From Lysobacter capsici (GTDB lineage: Bacteria > Pseudomonadota > Gammaproteobacteria > Xanthomonadales > Xanthomonadaceae): a stretch of DNA of 64,000 bases. The position numbers and the translations under genes are program-made. The number at the start of each line of letters is the position of its first letter. Position 1 is the stretch's first letter. The stretch is from positions 5,580,001 through 5,644,000 of the forward strand of contig NZ_CP094357.1 of NCBI RefSeq assembly GCF_014779555.2. The letters are read 5' to 3'. Of this stretch, positions 30,337 to 39,434 are shown one piece after another. Below the pieces are notes generated by a model, which did not search any database, was not told where the DNA came from, and saw only the letters and a program-made list of their open reading frames with translations.

Positions 30337-31642
30337 TCCCATACCGAACGGCTCCGCGACCGCCACGCCGACCGCGCGCAACGCGCGCTCGAGCCTGCGC
30401 AATCGCATCCTGCTGGGCCTGTTCGGCTACACCGCGCTGCTGTCGATCGCGGTGGTCGTGCAGGGCGTGATCGTCAACGAACACGCCGAGCATCTGGTCT
30501 GGACCTCGCTGATGGACACCGAGCTCGACCATTTCGTCGAGCGCAGCCGCCTGGATCCGGATTACCGCTGGACCGACACCCAGGCGCTGAACCTGTACGA
30601 CGACGCCACCCGGCCGCCGCCGCCCGAGCTGCGTTCGCTGGAACCGGGCGTCCACGACGAGATCGTGGTCCACGGCACCGAGTATGTCGCGCTGGTGCGC
30701 GACGTCGACGGCCGCCGCCTGACCCTGGCGCTCGACATCGACGACATGGAGCACCGCGAGTTCGATCTCGCCCTGACCATCGCCGGCTCGGCGATCACCA
30801 CCTTGCTGCTGCTGTGCGCGGTGATCGGCTGGGGCGTGCATCGGCTGGTGCGGCCGCTGAGCAACATGGCCCGGCGCATCGGCACCTTGCAGCCCGATCG
30901 CGCCGGCCAACGCATCGACGTGCCCGAGTCGGCGAGCTCGGAACTGGTCGTGATCGCCGACGCGGTCAACGATTACGTCGAGCGCCACGACCGCTTCGTC
31001 GCGCGCGAACGCGCCTTCATCGACAGCGCCAGCCACGAACTGCGCACGCCGATCGCGGTGATCGCCGGCTCGACCGAAATCGCGCTCGACCAGCCCGACC
31101 TGTCGCCGGCCACGCGCAACCAGCTCGGCCGCATCCATCGCACCGCGCGCGATGTCGAGCAACTGATTTCGCTGCTGCTGGTGCTGGCCAAGGACCCCAA
31201 GCGCCTGACCGCGAGCAGCGACCGCTTTTCGCTGGATCAGCTGCTGCCGGAAATCATCGAGGACCATCGCCATCTGACCCGCGACAAGGACCTGACCGTG
31301 ACGCTGGCGCCGATCAGCCCGTGCGAAATCGTCGCGCCGCTGCCGATCGTGCAGGCCGCGATCGGCAACCTGCTGCGCAATGCGATCGAGAACAGCGACC
31401 GCGGCGAGATCACCGTGCGGCTGGAACCCGAAGCCACCGTGGTAATCGAAGACCCGGGCCACGGCATGACCCCGGAGGAAATCAGCGAGATCTACACCCG
31501 GGTCGCGCGCGGCGGCCGCGAAGGCGGCGGCATCGGCCTGGACCTGATCTCGCGCCTGTGCGAACACCTGGGCTGGAACCTGCGCTTCGACAAGGCCGAG
31601 CGCGGAACGCGCACGACGCTGGTGCTGCGCGGCGGTCAGTGA
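30320..31642 (+). CDS. Sensor histidine kinase, partner of the envelope regulator
   Basis: A 440-residue kinase: TM1 at about 32-52, a periplasmic region of about 100 residues, TM2 at about 153-172, HAMP, phospho-acceptor S-H-E-L-R-T-P near 238, N box N-L-L-R-N-A-I-E-N-S and a G-G-G-I-G-L-D-L G box. The periplasmic domain is acidic, which could sense cations or cationic peptides, but no specific binding motif is evident. It starts inside the regulator gene, so the two are co-translated. Confidence 0.9.
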   Translation: MTTPADPIPNGSATATPTARNARSSLRNRILLGLFGYTALLSIAVVVQGVIVNEHAEHLVWTSLMDTELDHFVERSRLDPDYRWTDTQALNLYDDATRPPPPELRSLEPGVHDEIVVHGTEYVALVRDVDGRRLTLALDIDDMEHREFDLALTIAGSAITTLLLLCAVIGWGVHRLVRPLSNMARRIGTLQPDRAGQRIDVPESASSELVVIADAVNDYVERHDRFVARERAFIDSASHELRTPIAVIAGSTEIALDQPDLSPATRNQLGRIHRTARDVEQLISLLLVLAKDPKRLTASSDRFSLDQLLPEIIEDHRHLTRDKDLTVTLAPISPCEIVAPLPIVQAAIGNLLRNAIENSDRGEITVRLEPEATVVIEDPGHGMTPEEISEIYTRVARGGREGGGIGLDLISRLCEHLGWNLRFDKAERGTRTTLVLRGGQ

Positions 31643-31819
31643 GGCTTATGGGTTCGCGGTAATCCGGGAACAAGCGTCCGGGCTGAAGTCGCTGCCACAA
31701 CCACCGCTTCGCATGCTGCCGACGCGAATGTCGGAAGGGCTGCGTGGAGTCTCAGCGAACGCCCGACCTTTCCCGCGAGAGCGGCTTGCGCGCCGACGCC
31801 ACGCGCCCGGATCGCCGCC

Positions 31820-32716
31820 TCACTCGCCGCCGTGCTGCAACGCAGGCAACGCGCCCTCGCCCGCCTTGACCTGCCGATACGCCCGCTCCACCGCCTGCGC
31901 GCCGTACTTGCGCTCCAACCGCTTGACGATGAAATGCCCGCGCGCCATGTCCTGGTAGTGATTGGTGAACAACACATTCATCGTCGCCGCGGTCGCCGCG
32001 CCGATCACCGGCACCAGCTGCGCGGCGGTCTTTTCGGTGATGATCACGCCGAAGCGCGTGGCCACCGCGTCGATCAGCTTGGCCATCCACGCCGCGCCCT
32101 GTTTCTTGGCATAAGCATGGGTGACCTGTTCCGCGCCGCGATGCCCGGCCAGATGCACCAGCTCGCGCGTGGCGTTCTTGGTCAACTCCGACAACACGCC
32201 GCGCGAGGCGTAATAGCCCGACTCCGACGCATCGTCGTCCTTGCTGTTGCCGCCGAACGCGAACACCTCCACGCACGCCGCCTGCACCCACGGCTCGGAC
32301 ACCGAAAAACCTTCGCTGCGGGCGATGTCGGCGACCGAACGCATCATGATCACGGTGGTGACCGGCAGCTCCAGGGTCAATCCGAGCGCGCCGAACATCC
32401 CGCCGGCCACGCCCGACGCCGCCGCGGCGAGTTTGTGGGTCTTGGTCGACGACCCCTTGTTCGGCACGTCCTTGACCGTCCACAACGCCGCCGAGGCCGC
32501 CTTGTGCAAGGCCGCGTGCACGGTCTTCTGAATGCCGCGGTGCGCGAACTTCGGCAGCTTGGACATGCCGAATTCGATCGGCGCCCCGGCCAGCGCGGCC
32601 ATGCGCGCGGTCAGCGACGGGGTTTCCAGCAGCGCGACCGCGCGCTTGAGATCGGATGCGTCGCGCGCATCGTCGAAGAGATTCGTTCCCTGCTCGGTCG
32701 TATCGCTCTGGGTCAT
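31820..32716 (-). CDS. EcsC-family protein
   Basis: A 298-residue protein with the EcsC family pattern: A-L-A-G-A-P-I-E near residue 49, G-x-x-G-G-x-x-G-x-x-G-L-x-L-E-L-P-V-T-T (about 100-125), R-S-V-A-D-I-A-R-S-E-G, and E-V-F-A-F-G-G. The mid-region is weakly hydrophobic. The family takes its name from Bacillus EcsC; the function in Gram-negatives is not established. ATG 32716 begins the conserved part. Because of a frameshift in the upstream gene, the same frame is open all the way to 33820 and would encode a 666-residue fusion. Confidence 0.82.
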   Translation of the reverse strand: MTQSDTTEQGTNLFDDARDASDLKRAVALLETPSLTARMAALAGAPIEFGMSKLPKFAHRGIQKTVHAALHKAASAALWTVKDVPNKGSSTKTHKLAAAASGVAGGMFGALGLTLELPVTTVIMMRSVADIARSEGFSVSEPWVQAACVEVFAFGGNSKDDDASESGYYASRGVLSELTKNATRELVHLAGHRGAEQVTHAYAKKQGAAWMAKLIDAVATRFGVIITEKTAAQLVPVIGAATAATMNVLFTNHYQDMARGHFIVKRLERKYGAQAVERAYRQVKAGEGALPALQHGGE

Positions 32717-32864
32717 ATCGCTTCGCTCGCTCCTGCCGCACGATGCCGCGGCCGGACGGCCTGGGCCTGTGAAACATAGGGACGATGCACGAGTACGGCA
32801 AGGTCGGCGTCGGCGCTCGCTCGATAGCCGTCGAGGCGAAACGCGGTCGGCCGGTGGCCGCGGC

Positions 32865-33820
32865 TTATTCCTGCCCCACCCTCGCCAGCAGCCGATCCAG
32901 CAAGGGCCGGTACAACCCACCGCCGCGCAAACCGGTGCCCAACGTTCGGGTATCGCCGCGATACCCTCGCGCAAACCGGCCACCCCACCGGCGATGCAGG
33001 CCGTCGTGTCGGTATCGCGCCCCAGGCCGATGGCGGCCCGCACCACTTGCTCGTAGGTCGGCAGCGACGATGCCCAGAGCGCCGAACGCAAGCTGTCGAC
33101 CACATAGCCCGAACCTTGGCCGATGGCCGGTTCGTCCGGCCGCAACGACCACTCCAACTCTTCCAGCGCCTGAGCGTCATCGACCCATAGCGCGCGCAGG
33201 GTCGTCACCGCATCGCGCCACGGATCGTCCGCGGCCTGCAATATCCGCCGGGCCCACAGGCAATACAGCGCGCAACACACCTGCGAGCGCATATGCCCGT
33301 GGGTGACGCACGACTGCAGTCGCGCATCGCCCACCAGCTCGGCATCGCTACCTTGATGCCACAGCGCCAGAGGCAGCGAGCGCATCAACGCGCCGTTGCC
33401 ATGGCTGCTGTGCTCGCCATCGCGGTGTCCGGCGGCCAACGGCGACGCGCCGGCACGCAGTGCGAGCAAGGCGCGGCCGGTTGCCACGCCGACATCGAAC
33501 ACCACGCCATCCACGGCCAGATGCCCGTCGTCGTACCAGCGCACCAGACGCCGCGCAAAATCGTCGAGATCCAGACGATCGCATTCGAGTAGCGATTCGA
33601 GCAGGCAAAGCGCCTGCGCGCCGTCGTCCGACCATGTGCCCGGTTGAACCGACTTGTGCGAACGGTCGAATCCAGGCGGCGGCGTGTACTCGATATCGCC
33701 GGCAGGCGGAATCTCCCGAGGCGGATGGAATTCGTAAGGCACGCCCAGCGCGTCGCCCACCAGCAGGCCGACCAGGCCGCCGGCGATACGATCCCGTCTA
33801 TCGAGTTGTGCCGATTTCAT
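32865..33820 (-). CDS. ADP-ribosylglycohydrolase (DraG/ARH-like), frameshifted near the 3' end
   Basis: The main frame starts at ATG 33820 and shows G-G-L-V-G-L-L-V-G-D-A-L-G-V-P-Y-E-F, the metal motif W-S-D-D-G (Thr usually follows the two Asp, here Gly) near residue 64, H-x-N-G-A near 140, and the C-terminal metal motif G-R-D-T-D-T-T-A near 268. After I-P-E-R-W-A-P-V (nt about 32935) the expected end, L-R-G-G-G-L-Y-R-P-L-L followed by a stop at 32865, lies in a different frame. One base appears lost or gained at about 32929-32936. In the observed frame the ORF runs on into the EcsC gene. The enzyme would remove ADP-ribose from proteins or small molecules. The catalytic body is intact apart from the Thr-to-Gly change. 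Confidence 0.75.
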
Positions 33821-33883
33821 CCGCTGCGCCCTTGTTCCGATCGATGCGGCCTTGACGCGCCGACGCCTCGCTCATTCGAAGCT

Positions 33884-34285
33884 TCAATCGCGCGGCGCGG
33901 CCACCCGCACCATCCGCTGCAACAGATGCTCGACGATCGCATCGGCCTGCAGGCAGCGTCCGGTGTGCACCGGCGAGAGCTGGATGATCGAGCTGCGCTT
34001 GGCGGTCAGCCAATGGAAACGCGCGCGCGGCGGCAGCTGGCCGATCGGGCCGGAATCGACGCCGCCTGCGCAGATCTTCTCGATCGCCTGCAGATGCAGG
34101 CGCACCGCGTCGATGTCGACATCGGGATCGAGCGCGAGCAGGCGCCGCGGGTCGAGTTCGATGCCGGCGACCAGCAACTTGGCCTGCGGGCACGACACCA
34201 GCACGCCGACGTTGACGAATTCCTCGCGCTCGACCCGCGGCACCACGCGGATCACCGCATAGTCATAGCTGGAGCGAACGGGCAT
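33884..34285 (-). CDS. DUF3037 protein
   Basis: A 133-residue protein beginning Y-D-Y-A-V-I-R-V-V-P-R-V-E-R-E-E-F-V-N-V-G-V-L-V, the typical DUF3037 start. GAGGAGG precedes ATG 34285. It overlaps the HipA-like kinase gene by 23 bp. DUF3037 and a short HipA-like kinase form a conserved gene pair in many bacteria; the joint function is unknown. Confidence 0.85.
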   Translation of the reverse strand: MPVRSSYDYAVIRVVPRVEREEFVNVGVLVSCPQAKLLVAGIELDPRRLLALDPDVDIDAVRLHLQAIEKICAGGVDSGPIGQLPPRARFHWLTAKRSSIIQLSPVHTGRCLQADAIVEHLLQRMVRVAAPRD

Positions 34286-35042
34286 GCAGCGCCTCCTCGA
34301 CGAAAGCGCGCGGCGCACGCACGCGGCGGTTGAGGTAGTCGGCGTAGGCGCGGCGGTGTGCGTCCGCGTCGCTGAAACCGGGTTCGTCGATCAGCCAGCT
34401 GTCGGGGATCAGGTCGACGATGGCCTGCACCAGTTGCGGGGTGATCTGCGCGGCCAGGGCCTCGTCGACCTGGGCGAGCCGGTCGGCCAGCGGCAGCAGC
34501 ACGTGGTCCTTGATCGGCGCGAAACGGCTCGCCGCGGCATCGGCCGCGCCGGCCCAGTTGTGATGGAAGTACAGCGCCGCGCCGTGATCGATCAGGGTCA
34601 GGCGACGGTGCCACAGCAGCATGTTGGTGTTGCGCGGCGTGCGGTCGACATTGGTCACGAACGCATCGAACCAGACGATGCGCGAAGCCAGTTCCGCGTT
34701 CGGCCGATCCACCAGCGGGTCGTAGTTGACCGAGCCGGGCAAGTAATCGAGGGCGAGATTGAGGCCCGCGCTTTCGCGGATCAGGTGCTGGATTTCCGGG
34801 TCGGGTTCGGTCCGCGCCATGTCGGGGTCGAGTTCGATCAGCACGATCTCGGGCACCGGCAGGCCGAGCCGGCGCGCGAGTTCGCCGCCGACGATTTCGG
34901 CGATCAGCGCCTTGCGGCCCTGTCCGGCGCCGCGGAACTTCATCACGTACAACCCGTCGTCGTCGGCCTCGACCACGGCCGGCAGCGAGCCGCCCTCGCG
35001 CAGCGGGGTGACGTAACGGGTGGCGCACACGGTTCTCAACAC
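34263..35042 (-). CDS. HipA-like kinase family protein
   Basis: A 259-residue protein from GTG 35042 (M-L-R-T-V-x-A-T-R-Y-V-T-P-L-R-E-G-G-S-L-P); the frame is open to GTG 35165 (300 residues), but family members usually begin near the chosen start. Kinase-fold features are the Lys in Y-V-M-K-F-R-G-A-G, the catalytic region F-V-T-N-V-D-R-T-P-R-N-T-N, and the metal Asp in L-I-D-H-G-A-A-L. It lacks the HipB partner of toxin-antitoxin HipBA and pairs with DUF3037 instead. The substrate is unknown. Confidence 0.82.
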   Translation of the reverse strand: MLRTVCATRYVTPLREGGSLPAVVEADDDGLYVMKFRGAGQGRKALIAEIVGGELARRLGLPVPEIVLIELDPDMARTEPDPEIQHLIRESAGLNLALDYLPGSVNYDPLVDRPNAELASRIVWFDAFVTNVDRTPRNTNMLLWHRRLTLIDHGAALYFHHNWAGAADAAASRFAPIKDHVLLPLADRLAQVDEALAAQITPQLVQAIVDLIPDSWLIDEPGFSDADAHRRAYADYLNRRVRAPRAFVEEALHARSLQL

Positions 35043-35190
35043 GGCGGTGTCATCGGTCGGTTCTCGCACGACGGCGATCGCGGCGGGCGACGCGATCCGG
35101 TCGCCCACCTTAGGTCCGGGCGGTGAAAAGTCCAAGCCCGGGCCGTGCCGGACCTCGCCGATCACGCGCGCGCGGATCGCCCGCGATTGG

Positions 35191-35883
35191 TCACGCGGCG
35201 GCCCGGGTCGCGCGTTCGCGCGAAAGCCGTTGCACCAACGCGTCCACCTGCGCTTCGGCGCGTTCGATCGAGGCGCGCAGATCCTCGCCGCCGAATTCGT
35301 CGTACTCCACCGCCGCGCCGTGGCTGTCGGTGATGCCGAGGTAGCGCATCGGGGTCAGCACCGCCGGTTCGACATGGTTGATGTGGGCCAGCCGTTCGCC
35401 GGCGCCGTAGCCGTAGTCGCCGCGCGAGCTGAGCAGCACCAGGGTCTTGCCGGCGTCGCTGAGCATCGGCCAGTACGGCTCGCCTTCGCGCTGACGGTCG
35501 AAGCCGAAGGTGCGGCCGACCCGCACCACGTTGTCGATCCAGGCCTTGAACGGCGCCGGCACGCCGAAGTTGTACATCGGCACGCCGGCGACGATCAGGT
35601 CGGCGGCCAGCAACTCGTCGACCAGACCGTCGCTTTCGGCCAGCACCTGCGTCATCCACGGCTCGCGCCGGGCCGGCGGGGTGAACGCGGCGTGGATCCA
35701 GCGGTCGCTGACCGGGGTCGGCGGCGCGAGACCGACGTCGCGCACGACGATTTCGTCGCCGGGGTTGAGTTCGCGCCAGCCGCGGACGAAACGCTGGCTC
35801 AGGCGGCGGCTGTGCGAGCCGTGGGCGTGAGTGTCCGAGCCGTGCAGGCGGGCGCTGGCGTCGATGTGCAGAAGGCGGGTCAT
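35191..35883 (-). CDS. azoR: FMN-dependent NADH-azoreductase (AzoR-like)
   Basis: A 230-residue flavodoxin-like quinone reductase. It has the N-terminal phosphate loop region I-D-A-S-A-R at about 7-12 with S-H-S-R-R-L-S, the FMN motif P-M-Y-N-F-G-V-P-A-P-F-K-A-W-I-D (about 104-119) and S-S-R-G-D-Y-G. The family reduces quinones and azo compounds with NADH. It is divergent from a LysR regulator 136 bp away, the usual arrangement for a regulated oxidoreductase. Confidence 0.9.
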   Translation of the reverse strand: MTRLLHIDASARLHGSDTHAHGSHSRRLSQRFVRGWRELNPGDEIVVRDVGLAPPTPVSDRWIHAAFTPPARREPWMTQVLAESDGLVDELLAADLIVAGVPMYNFGVPAPFKAWIDNVVRVGRTFGFDRQREGEPYWPMLSDAGKTLVLLSSRGDYGYGAGERLAHINHVEPAVLTPMRYLGITDSHGAAVEYDEFGGEDLRASIERAEAQVDALVQRLSRERATRAAA

Positions 35884-36019
35884 GGGCGGGTCCGGGTCGT
35901 TGATGGATGAGCGCTTATTGCTGTCGATGCAGCGATCGGCGGTATAAGCACATGTTGAATCTGGCCACCCGGCCCGACAAACTCCGATTTCTCAGCCAAC
36001 GCATGAGTAAATTTCATCC

Positions 36020-36916
36020 ATGAGCGGACGCCGCCTGCCCCCGCTGGGCACCCTGCGCGCCTTCGAGGCCGCGGCCCGGCTGCGCAGCTTCAAGCGCGCC
36101 GCCGAGGAGTTGTCGGTCACCCCGACCGCGATCAGTCACCAGATCCGTGCGCTGGAAGCGCAGCTCGGCCTGCGCCTGTTCGAGCGCGAGACCCGGCGGG
36201 TGCGGCCGACCGCCGAGGCCGAACGGCTGTACCCGGTGCTGCGCGACGGCTTCGATGCCTTCGCCCAGGCGATCGCCGAACTGACCGCGCGGCCGCGGCG
36301 GCAGGCGCTGACGATCTCGGCGACCTTGTCGTTCACCGCGAAATGGCTGGTGCCGCGGGTGGCCTCGTTCCATGCCGCGTATCCGGACCTGGACCTGCGC
36401 CTGCACGCCTCCGACGATCCGGTCGATCTGCACGCCGGCGTCGCCGACGCGGCGATCCGCTACGGCCGCGGGCCCTATCCGGGCCTGGTCGCCGAACCGT
36501 TGATCGACAACCGCTTCGCGCCGGTGTGCAGCCCGCGCCTGGACCTGCGCGACCCCGACGATCTGCGCCGGCACACCCTGCTGCATTCGGAATGGCGGCA
36601 CCCGACCCAGGATTCGCCGACCTGGCGCGGCTGGTGCCTGCAGGCCGGGCTGGACGGGCTCGATGTCGACGCCGGGCTGCGCTTCACCGACGAAAGCCAC
36701 GCGATCCAGTCGGCGATCGCCGGCCACGGCGTGGCCCTGCTGAGCCTGACCCTGGTCGCCGACGACCTCGCCGCGGGCACGCTGGTGCAGCCGTTCGGGC
36801 CGGCGCTGCAGGGCCATCCGCATTGGTTCGTGCATGCCGATGCGAACCCGAGCCCGCAGGCGCGGGCCTTGCGCGATTGGTTGCGGGCGCAGGTGGCGCT
36901 GGGCGATCGGGGCTGA
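36020..36916 (+). CDS. LysR-family regulator (GcvA-like)
   Basis: A 298-residue protein with the LysR winged helix at residues 8-65 (L-R-A-F-E-A-A-A-R-L-R-S-F-K-R-A-A-E-E-L then T-A-I-S-H-Q-I-R) and an effector domain of the GcvA subgroup (W-L-V-P-R, A-I-R-Y-G-R-G). It probably regulates the divergent azoreductase. The effector is unknown. Confidence 0.88.
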   Translation: MSGRRLPPLGTLRAFEAAARLRSFKRAAEELSVTPTAISHQIRALEAQLGLRLFERETRRVRPTAEAERLYPVLRDGFDAFAQAIAELTARPRRQALTISATLSFTAKWLVPRVASFHAAYPDLDLRLHASDDPVDLHAGVADAAIRYGRGPYPGLVAEPLIDNRFAPVCSPRLDLRDPDDLRRHTLLHSEWRHPTQDSPTWRGWCLQAGLDGLDVDAGLRFTDESHAIQSAIAGHGVALLSLTLVADDLAAGTLVQPFGPALQGHPHWFVHADANPSPQARALRDWLRAQVALGDRG

Positions 36917-37024
36917 GTCGGCCTGGTCGCCTGTTCGGCCTGACGGACCTCGCGATCGCCCGCAACGATGCGGCGCGGAAGACCGGAATCGGCTGAATCG
37001 TCGCGCCCGCGCCGATCCGCGCGA

Positions 37025-37435
37025 TCAGTCCTTCGCGCCCAGTTGGGCGAGCTGATAGCGACGCTCCTGGGTCAGCCCGCCATAACCATAAGCCGCCGCA
37101 CGCGCGTCGATCACATGGATGTAGGACGTCTCGTGCACCTCGCCGATCAGCGCCGACAGCTGCGCATGCACCTGCTGCAGATAGCGCGCTTTCTCGCCCT
37201 TGGTGTTGGTTTCGTCGGTGATGCTGATGTCCAGATGAAACGCGTCGCGGTTCCACTCGGCCAGCGGACGCCCATCGATGAACCAGTGCGCGCGGTCGAC
37301 GTAATGGATCGCGATCGCGATCAACTCGCGCGGCTTGCCCAGCACCTCGACGGTGAGGTCGGCGATCAAGGCCGCGGCGCGGCGGCTGAGGTCGGGGTTC
37401 GGCGATCCGGACAGTTGCAGGTTCAGGTGCGGCAT
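37025..37435 (-). CDS. Tautomerase-superfamily protein
   Basis: A 136-residue protein. The start ATG 37435 gives Met-Pro-His, placing Pro at the mature N-terminus where tautomerases carry their catalytic base; the longer frame to 37540 would hide it. The order (P-H-L-N-L-Q-L-S-G ... A-I-A-I-H-Y-V-D ... L-D-I-S-I-T-D-x-T-N-T-x-x-E-K) is that of a fused double 4-oxalocrotonate-tautomerase/MIF-like fold. It is divergent from a LysR regulator 131 bp away. Confidence 0.82.
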   Translation of the reverse strand: MPHLNLQLSGSPNPDLSRRAAALIADLTVEVLGKPRELIAIAIHYVDRAHWFIDGRPLAEWNRDAFHLDISITDETNTKGEKARYLQQVHAQLSALIGEVHETSYIHVIDARAAAYGYGGLTQERRYQLAQLGAKD

Positions 37436-37566
37436 GGCGGCGGGCTCTGAGGCGGGCCGGCATGACTCGGCCCCGGGATGCAGGTCCAGATTAGGCTTGC
37501 CACAGCCATCGGAATAGCGGGAAGATCTGATCCCATCCATCGGCCTGACCGATAGCCGGAGCCCCC

Positions 37567-38430
37567 ATGCGCAGCCTCGATCTGGAACAGCTCCGCGCCC
37601 TGGTCGCGGTCGCCGACGCCGGCAGCATTTCCGGCGGCGCCGGCCGGGTGTTCCGCTCGCAGTCGGCGATCAGCGAACAGATCCAGAAGCTCGAACTGGC
37701 GGCCGGCGCGCCGCTGTTGCTGCGTTCGCGCAACGGAGTCGTGCCGACGCCGGCCGGCGAGCGCCTGCTCGGGCATGCGCGGCAGATGCTCGCGCTCGGC
37801 GAGCTGGCGCTGCACGACGTACGCCGCGAACTGCATCGCACGCAGGTGCGGCTGGCGATCAGCGATTACTTCCGGCCCGACGAGATCGCCGCCCTGCTCG
37901 GCCATCTCGCCCGCCACTGCCCGCAACTGCAGTTGCAGGTGACGATGGGCCAGAGCGCGGCGCTCGCTCGGACGCATGCCGAAGGCGGTTTCGATCTGGC
38001 CCTGACCATGGACCTCGAAACCCCCGCGCAAAGCCGCCAACGCGACCGCGGCGACGTGCTGCGACGCGAACCGCTGGCCTGGGTGGCCGCGCCCGGCCTG
38101 GATTTGCGCGGCGAATCCGAGCTGCCGTTGATCCTGCTGCCGGCCAGTTGCAGCCTGCACCAGACCGCGGTGCGGCGTTTGCAGCAGCAGCGGGTCGGGC
38201 ACCGGATCGCGCATATCGGCAGCGGCGTCGCCGGTGTGCAGGCGGCGCTGCGCGCCGGGCTGGGTCTGGGGTGCCTGAATACTTCGTCGATCGCGCCGGG
38301 ATTGGCGATCGCGCGTTCCACGCGCTTGCCGAGCCTGCCGAGCTGTCGCTTCGTCCTGCTGCCTCCGCCCGACGACGCGGCGCCGGGATTGCGCGAGGCG
38401 GACGCGGTATTACGCGCGTTCTTTCGCTGA
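37567..38430 (+). CDS. LysR-family regulator
   Basis: A 287-residue protein with an N-terminal LysR helix-turn-helix (L-E-Q-L-R-A-L-V-A-V-A-D-A-G-S-I then Q-S-A-I-S-E-Q-I-Q-K-L-E) and a type 2 periplasmic-binding-like effector domain. It probably controls the divergent tautomerase gene. The effector domain is of the short, HexA/YahB-like style; the effector is unknown. Confidence 0.87.
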   Translation: MRSLDLEQLRALVAVADAGSISGGAGRVFRSQSAISEQIQKLELAAGAPLLLRSRNGVVPTPAGERLLGHARQMLALGELALHDVRRELHRTQVRLAISDYFRPDEIAALLGHLARHCPQLQLQVTMGQSAALARTHAEGGFDLALTMDLETPAQSRQRDRGDVLRREPLAWVAAPGLDLRGESELPLILLPASCSLHQTAVRRLQQQRVGHRIAHIGSGVAGVQAALRAGLGLGCLNTSSIAPGLAIARSTRLPSLPSCRFVLLPPPDDAAPGLREADAVLRAFFR

Positions 38431-38957
38431 CTGCGATCGCGGGTCGCGACGGGGCGCTGGCGGCGGGCATGCGATCGAGTGTCTCGCCCGGATCCGCGCG
38501 ATGTTCGCATGCGCTGGCGTTTCGCGACGAGTCCATCGCCAGCGGATACGCGCAGGCATGGGCGATGTCGTGATTGCGTCGTGAGCCGATGATGCGGAAG
38601 CGGTTCGTGTTGACCGCCTTATCCAAGCCGATTCACTCAGGCCGCTTCATCTGGGCCGCTTCATTTAGACCGACTTATCTAGGCCATGCATTTAGGCCGA
38701 GTCATCCAAGCCGATTCATAGGCATGGCTCAGCGGGAGTGACCGCCGTAACCGATCCATGAGGACCGACTCAGAAGAGCCGGTTCGCGGCACGCTCGCGC
38801 CGCGTCTTGTCGTTCGTGGTAATCCATCGCCGGCTCGATTGCGATGATCGAACCTGATTCGATGGGGTCAAGAATGGGGCTGAAACCTGTCATGCAATGA
38901 CGCCGCATCTTCCGGTATGCGGCGAGGCCATTGGTCACATCATGCGGGTCGTGCAGG
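38431..38957. other. 527-bp intergenic region with 14-bp repeats
   Basis: No gene is convincing. The middle holds the degenerate tandem repeat listed next. The remainder carries short stop-rich frames and is the space between two converging units (LysR on plus, ribbon-helix-helix on minus). Confidence 0.6.
38613..38723. repeat. Eight degenerate 14-bp tandem units
   Basis: Successive units resemble GCCGATTCATCTAG: examples are 38627-38640, 38641-38654, 38655-38668, 38669-38682 and 38696-38709; one unit (38683-38695) is 13 bp. Most share CCG near the start and the core TCAT or TTAT. The period is not a multiple of 3, so it is non-coding. Function unknown. Confidence 0.75.
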
Positions 38958-39173
38958 TCACAACAGCATCAGTTCGGAACGCTCCTTGGTGCTGTTGTCG
39001 ACGAAGAACATCTTCTTGCCCTTGTCTGCGCGATCCTCGACCACCTGGTACAGGCGCAGCGCCTGACGGATGGCCGCGGTCTTGCTGACACCCTTGCGCA
39101 CACACAGCTCTTCGAGAAACTGCATCTCGCTGCCGGCCAGATTAAGGGTCATACGGCGCCGGGTCTCTTTCAT
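38958..39173 (-). CDS. Ribbon-helix-helix (CopG-like) small regulator
   Basis: A 71-residue protein. Residues about 6-45 read M-T-L-N-L-A-G-S-E-M-Q-F-L-E-E-L then G-V-S-K-T-A-A-I-R-Q-A-L-R-L-Y, the strand-helix-helix order of the CopG/Arc family. A basic C-terminal tail follows. It is the last minus-strand gene after the giant-protein operon, 261 bp downstream of the barrel gene. It has no toxin partner, so a transcriptional role is more likely than antitoxin. Confidence 0.72.
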   Translation of the reverse strand: MKETRRRMTLNLAGSEMQFLEELCVRKGVSKTAAIRQALRLYQVVEDRADKGKKMFFVDNSTKERSELMLL

Positions 39174-39434
39174 TGGTACACCTCATTGTTAGCTGAATTG
39201 GCAAAAAGTCGTGGCCTTGCTTGGCACGACCGAAGGTATCGACTTGTCGCTCCTGTTCTCTTGCTTGCCTTCCTTGCGGGTGTCGCACTTGCCATGCGCA
39301 TGGGTTCGCCGTGTGTCACCGGAAAACCCATCCGCATCGTGGGCGCAAAGGCCCACACGTCCACGGCCGGGGAGCGGCCGCTTCCGGAAATCGGCATCGC
39401 CGCGAGCCCGCGAGGCTGGGCCCGCGGCGATGCA

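Noticed and set aside
28435-30408. In-frame upstream extension of eptA to 1,215 codons
   Set aside because: The extension crosses the PAP2 gene in another frame and has no domain. The ATG at 28434 with ATGA coupling and the normal family length decide the start.
38729-38938. A 69-codon minus-strand frame downstream of the ribbon-helix-helix gene
   Set aside because: No ribosome site and no recognisable motif; the composition is like the surrounding non-coding DNA.
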